In this document: positions 6,909 through 14,372 of the stretch, in pieces
How positions within the stretch are numbered: position 1 is the stretch's first letter
Layout: the number at the start of each line of letters is the position of its first letter
Source of the DNA: an uncultured Atopobiaceae bacterium
GTDB lineage: Bacteria > Actinomycetota > Coriobacteriia > Coriobacteriales > Atopobiaceae
Assembly (NCBI GenBank): GCA_944321005.1
Contig: CALUJT010000279.1
Location: 1-16,940, forward strand
DNA length: 16,940 nucleotides
Direction of reading: 5' to 3'
Translations under genes and position numbers: made by a program
The notes under the pieces: generated by a model
The model's input: only the letters and a program-made list of their open reading frames with translations
Database searches by the model: none
What the model was told of the DNA's origin: nothing

Positions 6909-9017
6909 CTACAGCTCGCCTGCTTCCTGTGCCCTCAGCAACTCCGCCTGAAGCTCCGGGTCAACGGCAAACAGGTAGAGGCCGTGGACGCCACGCTTGA
7001 GAAGCACGCTCAGCTCGTTTCTGAGGTTCATCTCGGAATAGTCCAGCGTGCCGTTCCTTCTGTTCGTGGCCTGGGAGTTCTTGCTCGAGGAGGCGTCGAA
7101 GCAGATCTTGCCGTCGCGGAACTTCACGGATGGCCCGATGATGACGCCGGCGAAGTTGAGGTCAAACCCCTGGATCGTATAGGTCGAGCCAATCTCGTCG
7201 ACGGTCTCGGGCTTCTCGGCCCAAGCCGTCTCCTCCTCCAGCTTTGAGGAGCTTGGGTGGACGAGGCAGTAGTTCCAGGGATGGCAAAATCTTGTCGAGT
7301 TGGCGGCGTCGGCGCCCTTCTCGAAGCCCTTGTCGTCTTCCTCGGAAAGCCCCATTCTCCACGTTCCGTCGTACTCTAGGTGCAGCTCAACGTTCCACAT
7401 ACCGTCAGGATCGAGCTCGTTTTTCGCCTTGTTCTTGTATGCCCAGTCGTAGGTGGCAAGGACGCGGGACAGTCCCTTGTCCTCCGCCTCGCTTGTCTTC
7501 TCCTTGATGGCCAAGAAAAGGTTGACGGGGGATGAGAAGACCTTGATCTCGTAGGCGTCGCGGACCTTCTTTTTTCCCTTCCATTCTGCATGATCGCGGG
7601 GAATGGCGCCGATGTGGCGTCCGGCGGCGAAGTCCTCGATCCACCTGATGACTTTGTCACTCGCGGAGATGCGCATCTGCTGCTTGAGGAGAATCGAGGA
7701 GCGGAGGAAATGCTCACCTGTCTTTAGTGTCGTATCCTCGCCCTCGTGCCAAGAGGAGTTGTCGGTGGGGGAGAGAAGTGTCGCAAGGTCGTCTGCGTCC
7801 CACTGCTGTGACGACTGGAGAATCTGAGCGGGATCAAACACCGCGACGGTCACCTTGGCGCGGCGCATGATGTCCAGCAACATGTTCTTGCCCTGATAGC
7901 CCTGATTGCCCTGGGTGAGCAGGAGGTGCGCCTCGTCGATGAGGACGATGTCGGCACGTCCATTGGGCTTGTTGATGTCGCGCTGGCCGCTAATCGGATT
8001 GCCCTCTTCGTCCAACTTGGGCTCGCTGAAGGACCTGATGAACGAGGTCGGCTTCTGGACGACTTCTCCTGTCTTCTTCTGGAGGCCGAGTTTCTTGGCG
8101 ACTTGGTTGTAGACGTGGCGCTGCTCGTTGTGCTGGATGAGGACGTATGCGGTGACACCTTCTTCCTTGCTGTCCTCAGCCTCGTCATCATCGTCGATGA
8201 CCTCTCCTTTGATGGTCACCTCCCGTGACAGCCGGTTGAAGAGATGGCTGATAAGAACCGTCTTGCCGGTGCCGGCGGCGCCTTGGACGAGGATAAGCTG
8301 GCCAAAGTCTCCGTCGACTAGGTGATCCTCGGCCGACTGCCTAGACAGGGCCGCCCTCGTCGCGGCAAGAATCTCCTCCTCGGCGGTATGCTGCTCCTTG
8401 GTGAGTTGGTGGAAGGGGGACGCCTTGAACAGCGCAGAGTCCCGGATGACGCTCTCCAGCGGGAAGAGCTCGGGGTTGCGCTTGTGGAGCGCCTTCCAGG
8501 TCTTTGAGAAGATGTCTTCGAACTCGTATTGGGGGTAGTAGCTGCCCTGAGCGTTCGCACGCCTGTTGTTGAGCTGCTTGACTGCGTCGACGCCGAGAAG
8601 GTACTGCATCATACGGTTCTCGACGTCGAGCGTCAGGGACTTGTTGAAGTGGGCGTTTCCGATGATGTACTGTCGGACGGACTCGGGATCGCTCTCCGCC
8701 TGTGCGGCGAGCTCGCGCCAGTCTTCGCGGGACTTGGCATCCGGCCCAAAGTGTTGATAGGTTCTCGAGACAATGTCGTTGGTCTCACCGACGTAGGCTA
8801 GGTACTCGTTTCTGTGGCCGCGTCGGTTCTCGTCCCGTGAGTAGATGACGTAGACGGTGGGGTAGTCAAAGATGAATTCAAAATCCTTGAACCGGGGGTG
8901 AGCCTGTTTGAAGGCATCCCTGCTGAAGTTCCAGCATTCAACCTCGGTGATGACGGGTGCTGGGATGCGGTTTCTGAGACGGCTCACGGACGATCCAATC
9001 GTTGGGGTATATGGCAC
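6909..9017 (-). CDS. GIY-YIG nuclease fused to DUF2075 helicase-like ATPase
   Basis: The protein has 702 aa. The N-terminal GIY-YIG domain (about 50-160) has VYVIYS (55-60), YVGET (75-79), an Arg at 85, catalytic-type Glu133 and the LNNR loop at 149-152. The DUF2075 (superfamily 1-like) ATPase follows, with Walker A GAAGTGKT (246-253), Walker B VLIDEAH (358-364), a later TIQGFDLNFAGVIIGP motif and the C-terminal LLKRGVHGLYLFAVDPEL strand typical of the family. An acidic insert (about 274-286) follows Walker A. It is expected to move on and cut nucleic acid in the cytosol. GIY-YIG/DUF2075 proteins are frequent in defence islands. The start is GTG 9017: an in-frame stop lies about 40 bases upstream with no other standard start codon between, and the ribosome site is weak. 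Confidence 0.9.
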   Translation of the reverse strand: MPYTPTIGSSVSRLRNRIPAPVITEVECWNFSRDAFKQAHPRFKDFEFIFDYPTVYVIYSRDENRRGHRNEYLAYVGETNDIVSRTYQHFGPDAKSREDWRELAAQAESDPESVRQYIIGNAHFNKSLTLDVENRMMQYLLGVDAVKQLNNRRANAQGSYYPQYEFEDIFSKTWKALHKRNPELFPLESVIRDSALFKASPFHQLTKEQHTAEEEILAATRAALSRQSAEDHLVDGDFGQLILVQGAAGTGKTVLISHLFNRLSREVTIKGEVIDDDDEAEDSKEEGVTAYVLIQHNEQRHVYNQVAKKLGLQKKTGEVVQKPTSFIRSFSEPKLDEEGNPISGQRDINKPNGRADIVLIDEAHLLLTQGNQGYQGKNMLLDIMRRAKVTVAVFDPAQILQSSQQWDADDLATLLSPTDNSSWHEGEDTTLKTGEHFLRSSILLKQQMRISASDKVIRWIEDFAAGRHIGAIPRDHAEWKGKKKVRDAYEIKVFSSPVNLFLAIKEKTSEAEDKGLSRVLATYDWAYKNKAKNELDPDGMWNVELHLEYDGTWRMGLSEEDDKGFEKGADAANSTRFCHPWNYCLVHPSSSKLEEETAWAEKPETVDEIGSTYTIQGFDLNFAGVIIGPSVKFRDGKICFDASSSKNSQATNRRNGTLDYSEMNLRNELSVLLKRGVHGLYLFAVDPELQAELLRAQEAGEL

Positions 9018-9105
9018 AAGTATAGGTGGGTATCGCCGACCTGTGATTGTTGGAGGGGGTCATTATGTTGCCGTTTTTGGTCCCACTAGAAGATGAGCCG
9101 GTGAG

Positions 9106-9312
9106 TCATTGGATGAACTTAAGGATTGACCAGGCGGGCTCGTAGCTTGTTGGGCTGATTTGATAAACGCCGAAGTCATAGATCAACTGATTGTTGGGAG
9201 GTGGCCCGCGCGAGGAGACCTTCGTGTGACATCGGCCGCCGCGCTCGATGCGCCCGTCATCGAATGCACGATCTTGGAAGGCGCGAAACTGCATTCCATT
9301 GAACGCGTCCGA
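9106..9312 (-). pseudogene. 3' remnant of a second HNH_2 endonuclease gene
   Basis: Read on the minus strand, the codons encode FNG, then FQDRAFDDGRI, KVSSRGP, NNQLIYDFGVYQIS and a stop at 9106-9108. This aligns along its length with the C-terminal third of the HNH_2 pseudogene at 5653 (NG, LHDRAFDRGL, VVSSHVP, NDQWLYAFEGRKIS). Everything upstream of the NG motif, including the ASHIKPW half of the active site, is missing. The conserved His of LHDRAFD is Gln here. The copies are diverged at base level, so they are relatives rather than a recent duplication. Homology ends near 9312, just before the promoter-like region of the helicase operon, suggesting that the incoming operon replaced the 5' part. 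Confidence 0.65.
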
Positions 9313-9316
9313 TTTT

Positions 9317-9330
9317 CTATAACTTATAGT
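9317..9330 (+). promoter_or_regulatory. Candidate -10 region with overlapping palindrome
   Basis: Two -10-like hexamers, TATAAC (9318-9323) and TATAGT (9325-9330), overlap a perfect inverted repeat CTATAA-C-TTATAG (9317-9329). This is the most AT-rich spot ahead of the helicase operon and 66 bases from the preferred start codon. A TTGAAC at 9299-9304 is poorly spaced for either box. The palindrome could be an operator, but no regulator gene is seen nearby. Confidence 0.35.
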
Positions 9331-9395
9331 GCGTGATTACTGTGACGGCTTCGGCTCTCTGTGAGAAAATGAATGTTAGCGGGACAAGGAGGTCT

Positions 9396-11312
9396 ATGAA
9401 GCATTGGGAGATATGTAACGACGAGCTAGTTCTAGTTGCCGACACCGGCTTTGTTAAGCATGTCTCATCGTCGTTTGTATATAACGCTATGGGCGTCGGC
9501 TCTGGCTCTGCTCAAGATGCTCCCGATCCGCGTGGCGATCTCCCCGACCTTCACTTTTCTAAACGAGGCCTCTCTATTTCCTTTAGCGCCTCGTTCCACG
9601 ATGGAAAGTTCAGCCTCCTTCCAAAGGCTTCCAAACTCGGAAAACCCGTACCACTCGGTAAGCTTCCAATCCCGCTTCCTGATCATGTTGTCGCAGATGG
9701 CGTTTGGTACTTCATCAATGATAACGTCGCTCGTTTGAACGAGATCCTCGCAGCTACGGGGGTAAGTAGTTTTGGCCCCATCTCCCTCGTGCAATATCTT
9801 CAGCTCGTTTCGATGGACCATGCGGGGGAATGTGTCTCCATCAACGACGATCTTGTTGACGTCGCCAAGCGTAGCTCCTCGTTTTCCGACTTGGCCGTTC
9901 CGCCGCTCCTCAATGCCAAGCTATATCCCTATCAGCTTATTGGATATGGGTGGCTTAAATTCATGGCCGAACAAGCCGATGGCTGCGTGCTTGGAGATGA
10001 GATGGGTCTGGGCAAGACCCTTCAGGTGATTGCCCTACTGCTTGCGAGGCATGATGAGGGGCGTCGGACCTCTCTAGTCATTGCGCCTGTTTCACTACTG
10101 GAAAACTGGCGGCGCGAGTTTGCACGGTTTGCGCCGACGCTAGATGTTTTTATCCATCATGGCTCAGATAGGCCCGGGTGGGTTAAGACGCTCGAGACCC
10201 ATGATGTGGTGGTTATGTCTTATGGTACTGCCATTAGCGATTTGGGCATGCTTGCTATGGGTAATTGGGACGTGCTAGTCCTCGATGAGGCGCAGGCGAT
10301 TAAAAACCCCGACTCTCGACGCAGCATTTCTATCAAAAGGATTTCCAGGGCGTTCGGCATCGCGGTATCCGGAACCCCCTTCGAAAATCATATCCTAGAT
10401 GTTTGGGCGTTGTTTAACTTCGTGGAGCCGCCCCTTCTGGGGGATCGCGATGGGTTTACTGCTGAATATCCCGACAATTTGGAGGGGGCTGCGAAGCTCG
10501 AGGGGAGCATATCGCCGTTTATCCTTCGGCGCACCGTCTCTGAGGTTGCTGACGATTTGCCGCAGAAAATGGTTATCAATGTGCCACTTACGCTGCTGGA
10601 CTCCGAGGCAGAGGCTTACGAGGAAATCAGACGGCTGGTTGTTGAGGAGGCCGGAGGGGCCGGAGCCACTCTTGCTTCGCTTACCCGGCTCAGGATGTTC
10701 TGCACCCATCCCTTCGTTCTCGACGATTCGTTTGGCGTCGGGGGGAATGCTCTGCCGGCCAACCCAATCTCCGTCTCCTCGAAATATGGCTACCTCTGCA
10801 CGCTTCTCGAAGAGATTATCTTGCGCGGCGAGAAGGCTCTTATGTTCACATCTTATCGGAAGATGCTCGCGCTTTTGAGCCGTGATCTTCCCTCTCGTTT
10901 CGGCGTGAGCGTCTTCGAGATTGACGGCTCAACTGACCCGAAGTTGAGGCAGTCGATCGTTGACGAGTTCTCCGCCCAAGAGCAGCCTTCCGTTCTTGTT
11001 CTAAATCCCACGGCCGCTGGTACTGGCCTGAACATCACTGCTGCCTGCAATGTCATTCATTACAATCTTGAATGGAATCCGGCGAAAGAAGATCAGGCTA
11101 CAGCTCGCGCATATCGACGTGGCCAAGAAAGGCCCGTTAGGGTGTATCGACTTTTCTATGTCGGAACAGTCGAGGAGTCAATTAAGGAGCGGATGGACCT
11201 CAAGCGGGAAATGGCCGGTAAGGCTATCGTTGGTACGGACGGGGATAGTGCAGATCGTGAAGCTATCATCCGCGCGCTCTCCCTCTCCCCCGTAAGGAGC
11301 CAAGAACAATGA
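9396..11312 (+). CDS. SNF2-family (superfamily 2) helicase/translocase
   Basis: The protein has 638 aa from ATG 9396. Residues 1-170 are a family-specific N-terminal region with LPIPLPDHVVADGVWYF. The SNF2 ATPase starts at LYPYQLIGYGWLKFM, then motif I GDEMGLGKT (about 200-208), motif II DEAQ (about 297-300), motif III SGTPFEN (about 325), the ILRRT hallmark, and a C-terminal helicase lobe with TSYRKM, NPTAAGTGLNIT and motif VI QATARAYRRGQ (about 566-577). It should translocate on double-stranded DNA and remodel protein-DNA complexes. ATG 9396 is chosen for the AAGGAGGT just before it, although spacing is short; GTG 9333 and ATG 9369 are in-frame alternatives. Its stop overlaps the next start as ATGA. 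It is the first gene of a four-gene operon whose codons end in A or T more often than those of the methyltransferase pair. Confidence 0.9.
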   Translation: MKHWEICNDELVLVADTGFVKHVSSSFVYNAMGVGSGSAQDAPDPRGDLPDLHFSKRGLSISFSASFHDGKFSLLPKASKLGKPVPLGKLPIPLPDHVVADGVWYFINDNVARLNEILAATGVSSFGPISLVQYLQLVSMDHAGECVSINDDLVDVAKRSSSFSDLAVPPLLNAKLYPYQLIGYGWLKFMAEQADGCVLGDEMGLGKTLQVIALLLARHDEGRRTSLVIAPVSLLENWRREFARFAPTLDVFIHHGSDRPGWVKTLETHDVVVMSYGTAISDLGMLAMGNWDVLVLDEAQAIKNPDSRRSISIKRISRAFGIAVSGTPFENHILDVWALFNFVEPPLLGDRDGFTAEYPDNLEGAAKLEGSISPFILRRTVSEVADDLPQKMVINVPLTLLDSEAEAYEEIRRLVVEEAGGAGATLASLTRLRMFCTHPFVLDDSFGVGGNALPANPISVSSKYGYLCTLLEEIILRGEKALMFTSYRKMLALLSRDLPSRFGVSVFEIDGSTDPKLRQSIVDEFSAQEQPSVLVLNPTAAGTGLNITAACNVIHYNLEWNPAKEDQATARAYRRGQERPVRVYRLFYVGTVEESIKERMDLKREMAGKAIVGTDGDSADREAIIRALSLSPVRSQEQ

Positions 11313-11764
11313 CAAGTTGCCCTAAATCAATCGCCAAAGTTCTGAGTCCAAACGACACCGGTAGCAGCGGTAGCCATCAGGCGGGTATATTGATTCCAAG
11401 AAAGACTGACATCCTTTCGTTTTTCCCGGAGTTGAGCCACAGCACCAAGAACCCTAGAACGCAGATTCCTTTTGTCGATAGCCGTGGTATGCGATGGACC
11501 TTCACGTTCATCTACTACAACAACAAGTTCTTTGACCCCTCAGGGACGAGGAACGAATACCGTCTGACCGGGATGACGAGATTCCTGCGCGAGCGCGGAG
11601 CAGAGCCTGGCGACAAGCTTGTCTTCAGGCGCGATGAGAACGATTGCTATAGCGTTGAATTGGAGCGTCAGAGGAAGTTGGTCAGTAACCGGTCCATTGA
11701 TTCAGTTGGCAGGGTACACATCTCCATCTGCCCTACAAACTCTTGGAAGATTGTTGAGATCTGA
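11309..11764 (+). CDS. Stand-alone EcoRII-N-like DNA-binding protein
   Basis: The 151-aa protein resembles the N-terminal effector domain (EcoRII-N, pseudo-barrel fold related to plant B3 domains) of type IIE enzyme EcoRII, without any nuclease domain. It keeps both conserved arms: SPNDTGSSGSHQAGILIP (about 13-30; [18 protein letters not shown] in the full enzyme at 15340) and GTRNEYRLTGMTRFLRERG (about 79-97), which corresponds to the R-x-E-x-R/T DNA-contacting segment of EcoRII. GDKLVF then precedes a final strand. It probably binds a short DNA sequence and could be the specificity subunit for the helicase/MORC/HNH complex. The start overlaps the helicase stop by four bases (ATGA), with AAGGAG nine bases upstream. 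The last 40 residues (from about 112) have no evident counterpart in EcoRII. Confidence 0.8.
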   Translation: MTSCPKSIAKVLSPNDTGSSGSHQAGILIPRKTDILSFFPELSHSTKNPRTQIPFVDSRGMRWTFTFIYYNNKFFDPSGTRNEYRLTGMTRFLRERGAEPGDKLVFRRDENDCYSVELERQRKLVSNRSIDSVGRVHISICPTNSWKIVEI

Positions 11765-11784
11765 GCAACGATAGGAGGAGCGTC

Positions 11785-13401
11785 ATGTCGGAGTTCGATT
11801 CATCAGCTAAGACCATTTCCAACCCGCCTGATCCTGCACGAATCATGGACGGCCTCAGGGATACTGGTTATGACTTCAACACCGCCGTCTCAGATATAAT
11901 TGATAATTCTATTGCTGCAGACGCTAGCGAGATATACGTCCGCGTAGAAGCTGATCCCAATATGAACGTCACTGTCACGATCTCCGACAACGGGATTGGG
12001 ATGGATTACGACGGTCTGAAGAATGCTATGAAATACGGTTCCGATAAGCGCCCCGACGCCAAGAGCCTCGGCAAGTTCGGCCTCGGTCTCAAGACTGCCT
12101 CCACTGCGTTCTGCAAGAAGCTCTCCGTCGTCTCACGCCCTGCAGCGGGTGCCGAAACGCTCAAGGTCTGCTGGGACCTTGATTTCATCAGCAGAAGGAA
12201 CGACTGGTCGCTTCTGGTCCCTGAGGTTACTGAGGATGATCTTGAACTGCTTGATCAGGCGGCAAAAGGTGCCTCTGGCACGGTCGTGATTTGGGAGAAC
12301 ATAGATCGGCTCTTCAGTCGCTCGTACAGTACTCAAGCTTATGCTCGTAAAGTATTTAATAAAATTATATCCGGTCTGCGTGATCATATCGAGCTGGTTT
12401 ATCAGCGCTTTTTGGATAGGCGGTTCGAAGACGTGCAGAACGTTAGAATTTGGCTTAACGATGAAGAGGTGAGGCCCTTCGATCCCTTCTGCACGGATGA
12501 AGACAAGACGGCGCTACTCCAAGATGGGGTTCTCGATATCGAGGGGACGAACGTCTCTCTAGTCGTCAAGGCATATCTGCTTCCCCGGAAAGACGAATTC
12601 TCAACAAAAGAGGCAGCAGCAAGGTCTAGGCTCGGTAACGACACTCAAGGGTTTTATGTCTATCGCGAGAACCGCCTCATCTACTTTGGTAACTGGATGG
12701 GCATGTTCAAGAACGAGCCTCACTTCTCGTTGCTCAGGGTTGAGGTCTCATTCGATCATCTTGCTGACGACTATCTGAATGTCGACATCAAGAAATCCAG
12801 GATTATCTTCAATCAGTCGATTTACGATACTCTCCAAAATGAGTTCCTTCCTGCACCGCGTCGCCAAGCGGAGCAGCGTTACAGGCAGGGGACCATTGCC
12901 GCCGTGAACAAAACGGGCAAGACGCCGCACGATGCGGCCAACAAAACGATCGAGAGCAAGGCCCCTCATGCAGAGTCTTCCAAGACGACGATTCTTGATG
13001 AGTCCAGCAATCAGGTCAGGGTTGATAACAAGAACGGCTCTGTCGTGACACGAATCAAAATCAGGGGCAGCGAGGATGGAGCGATGAGGGTTATTCCCGT
13101 CGAATCTATCGAGTACAACGCTCTCTGGAATCCAGTCATTGCCGATGGCAAGCACGCAGTTGAACTCAACATGAGCCACCCGTATTACCAGAAGGTCTAC
13201 TATCCGCTGCTCGGCAGGCCAACCTCCATTACTGGTCTCGACGCCCTCTTTTGGTCGCTTGCGGAGGCTGAACTCGGCTCCTTTACCCAAGATTCGAAGG
13301 AGTTCTTCGAGGATATGCGCTTGGGTACCTCGAGGAATCTCAGCAAGCTCATAGCAGACCTGCCAGATCCCGACATTTCCGATGAGGACCCCGAGGCTTA
13401 A
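11785..13401 (+). CDS. MORC-like GHKL ATPase
   Basis: The protein has 538 aa. The Bergerat ATP-binding fold is clear: N box SDIIDNSIAA (36-45), G1 box SDNGIGM (67-73) and G2 box GKFGLGLKTAS (96-106), followed by a transducer-like (S5) region to about 350. Residues about 365-400 form a charged linker. The C-terminal part contains HPYYQKVYYPLL, as in prokaryotic MORC/paraMORC proteins. These are expected to dimerise on ATP binding and clamp or loop DNA. Comparative work (Iyer, Abhiman and Aravind 2008) placed them in restriction-type neighbourhoods with SF2 helicases and endonucleases, which is the arrangement seen here. The position of the usual catalytic Glu in the N box is Asp37, apparently family-typical. 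ATG 11785 has AGGAGG six bases upstream. It follows the EcoRII-N gene by 20 bases and precedes the HNH gene by 2. Confidence 0.9.
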   Translation: MSEFDSSAKTISNPPDPARIMDGLRDTGYDFNTAVSDIIDNSIAADASEIYVRVEADPNMNVTVTISDNGIGMDYDGLKNAMKYGSDKRPDAKSLGKFGLGLKTASTAFCKKLSVVSRPAAGAETLKVCWDLDFISRRNDWSLLVPEVTEDDLELLDQAAKGASGTVVIWENIDRLFSRSYSTQAYARKVFNKIISGLRDHIELVYQRFLDRRFEDVQNVRIWLNDEEVRPFDPFCTDEDKTALLQDGVLDIEGTNVSLVVKAYLLPRKDEFSTKEAAARSRLGNDTQGFYVYRENRLIYFGNWMGMFKNEPHFSLLRVEVSFDHLADDYLNVDIKKSRIIFNQSIYDTLQNEFLPAPRRQAEQRYRQGTIAAVNKTGKTPHDAANKTIESKAPHAESSKTTILDESSNQVRVDNKNGSVVTRIKIRGSEDGAMRVIPVESIEYNALWNPVIADGKHAVELNMSHPYYQKVYYPLLGRPTSITGLDALFWSLAEAELGSFTQDSKEFFEDMRLGTSRNLSKLIADLPDPDISDEDPEA

Positions 13402-13403
13402 AA

Positions 13404-14228
13404 ATGCCTTCGCCGCTTGAGATAAAACTAGCCGAATATCTTTACGACGCTTTCCGAGTCGAATTCGACGCAAAGATTAGTCGCACCGATGAAGGCATCT
13501 CCATTGCTGCGCGGCCCTCATCGACCGCTCGAGATCGCATGTGGATGGAGTGCTTCTTTCATAACTCGATTCGACTTGGCATTCGTGCTATACCGGAGTC
13601 AGCTAGCGCTCCATTCTTTGAAACCATGGCCGGCTCCGATCTGAAGCACCGGATGCGCTGCTCTGAAGATATCCTTAAGTTGCTGGAAGATGTGCATGAT
13701 CTCCACTTTATGGTCGGCGAGGTCGATCTCTGCGAGACTCCTGTAACCGACTGGCCGGATCCTTGGCCCAGCCTTCTCTTCGATGTTGTGGTCTGGCCCG
13801 TGCCGCCCCTCGAGGGCTTTGATGCTTTGGTGGAATACAGTTTTGATTGGTTGCGCAAGGCTTTCGTTCCTTTTTTCGACCTTCTAGATATCGAGTTCGA
13901 AGTTCTAGGTTTTGCGGAAGGGGAATGCCAGCGTTCGCTCGTCAACAAGTACGAGCGTGACGAGAGGAACAGGAAGCTATGTATTGAAGCGAGGGGGTGC
14001 CGCTGTGCAATCTGCGGATTTGATTTCGAAAAGAGCTATGGCGAATTAGGGAAAGGGTTCATCCACGTCCATCATATTGTTCCCGTTTCAAAGATCGGGC
14101 CGAACTATATCATCGATCCTGTCAAGGATCTAGTCCCCGTTTGCCCCAACTGCCACGCGATGCTTCATAGGGTCGATCCGCCGATGGACCCCGATGTGCT
14201 TTTGAAAATCATTGGCGACAATCGGTAG
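13404..14228 (+). CDS. HNH endonuclease, last gene of the helicase/MORC operon
   Basis: The 274-aa protein has a unique N-terminal half (1-180, rich in acidic and aromatic residues) joined to a C-terminal HNH domain. After the linker LVNKYERDERNR the domain shows C201-x2-C204 (CRCAICGF), the GKGFIHVHHIVP core with H221, H223 and H224, D238 and DLVPVCPNCHAMLH with C247-x2-C250 and H251. The four Cys form the usual zinc site, and the His and Asn residues the metal-dependent cleavage site. It should nick or cut DNA. Its position two bases after the MORC stop, with GAGG seven bases upstream of the start, suggests co-translation and a joint complex: ATPase and helicase prepare the target and HNH cleaves. 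Family members of this type often sit beside restriction genes (McrA-like context). The N-terminal half is not recognised. Confidence 0.9.
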   Translation: MPSPLEIKLAEYLYDAFRVEFDAKISRTDEGISIAARPSSTARDRMWMECFFHNSIRLGIRAIPESASAPFFETMAGSDLKHRMRCSEDILKLLEDVHDLHFMVGEVDLCETPVTDWPDPWPSLLFDVVVWPVPPLEGFDALVEYSFDWLRKAFVPFFDLLDIEFEVLGFAEGECQRSLVNKYERDERNRKLCIEARGCRCAICGFDFEKSYGELGKGFIHVHHIVPVSKIGPNYIIDPVKDLVPVCPNCHAMLHRVDPPMDPDVLLKIIGDNR

Positions 14229-14372
14229 AAGTTTTGCCTCTTTGGTTCATCCGTGAGGGGAATCTGTCGACGAGATGCCCTTTATCTCTTTCTCGCGCTC
14301 GTCCGCTGTAGCATTTTTTGTCCGGTCGATGGCATATCATGTCTATCTGTTGTTAACGCGGAAAAGGAAGCC

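Noticed and set aside
9065..9145. Plus-strand 26-codon frame with a good ribosome-binding stretch (GGAGGGGG)
   Set aside because: It runs antisense over the HNH_2 remnant and encodes no recognisable peptide. The match is most easily explained by chance.
9333..9395. GTG at 9333 as the start of the SNF2 helicase
   Set aside because: The 21 extra residues look non-conserved and ATG 9396 has AAGGAGGT just before it. Not fully excluded, because the spacing is short.
14253..14372. N-terminal extension of the methyltransferase
   Set aside because: The 40 extra residues are Cys- and hydrophobic-rich and unlike any methyltransferase N-terminus. ATG 14373 has a ribosome site and places motif I at residue 8.
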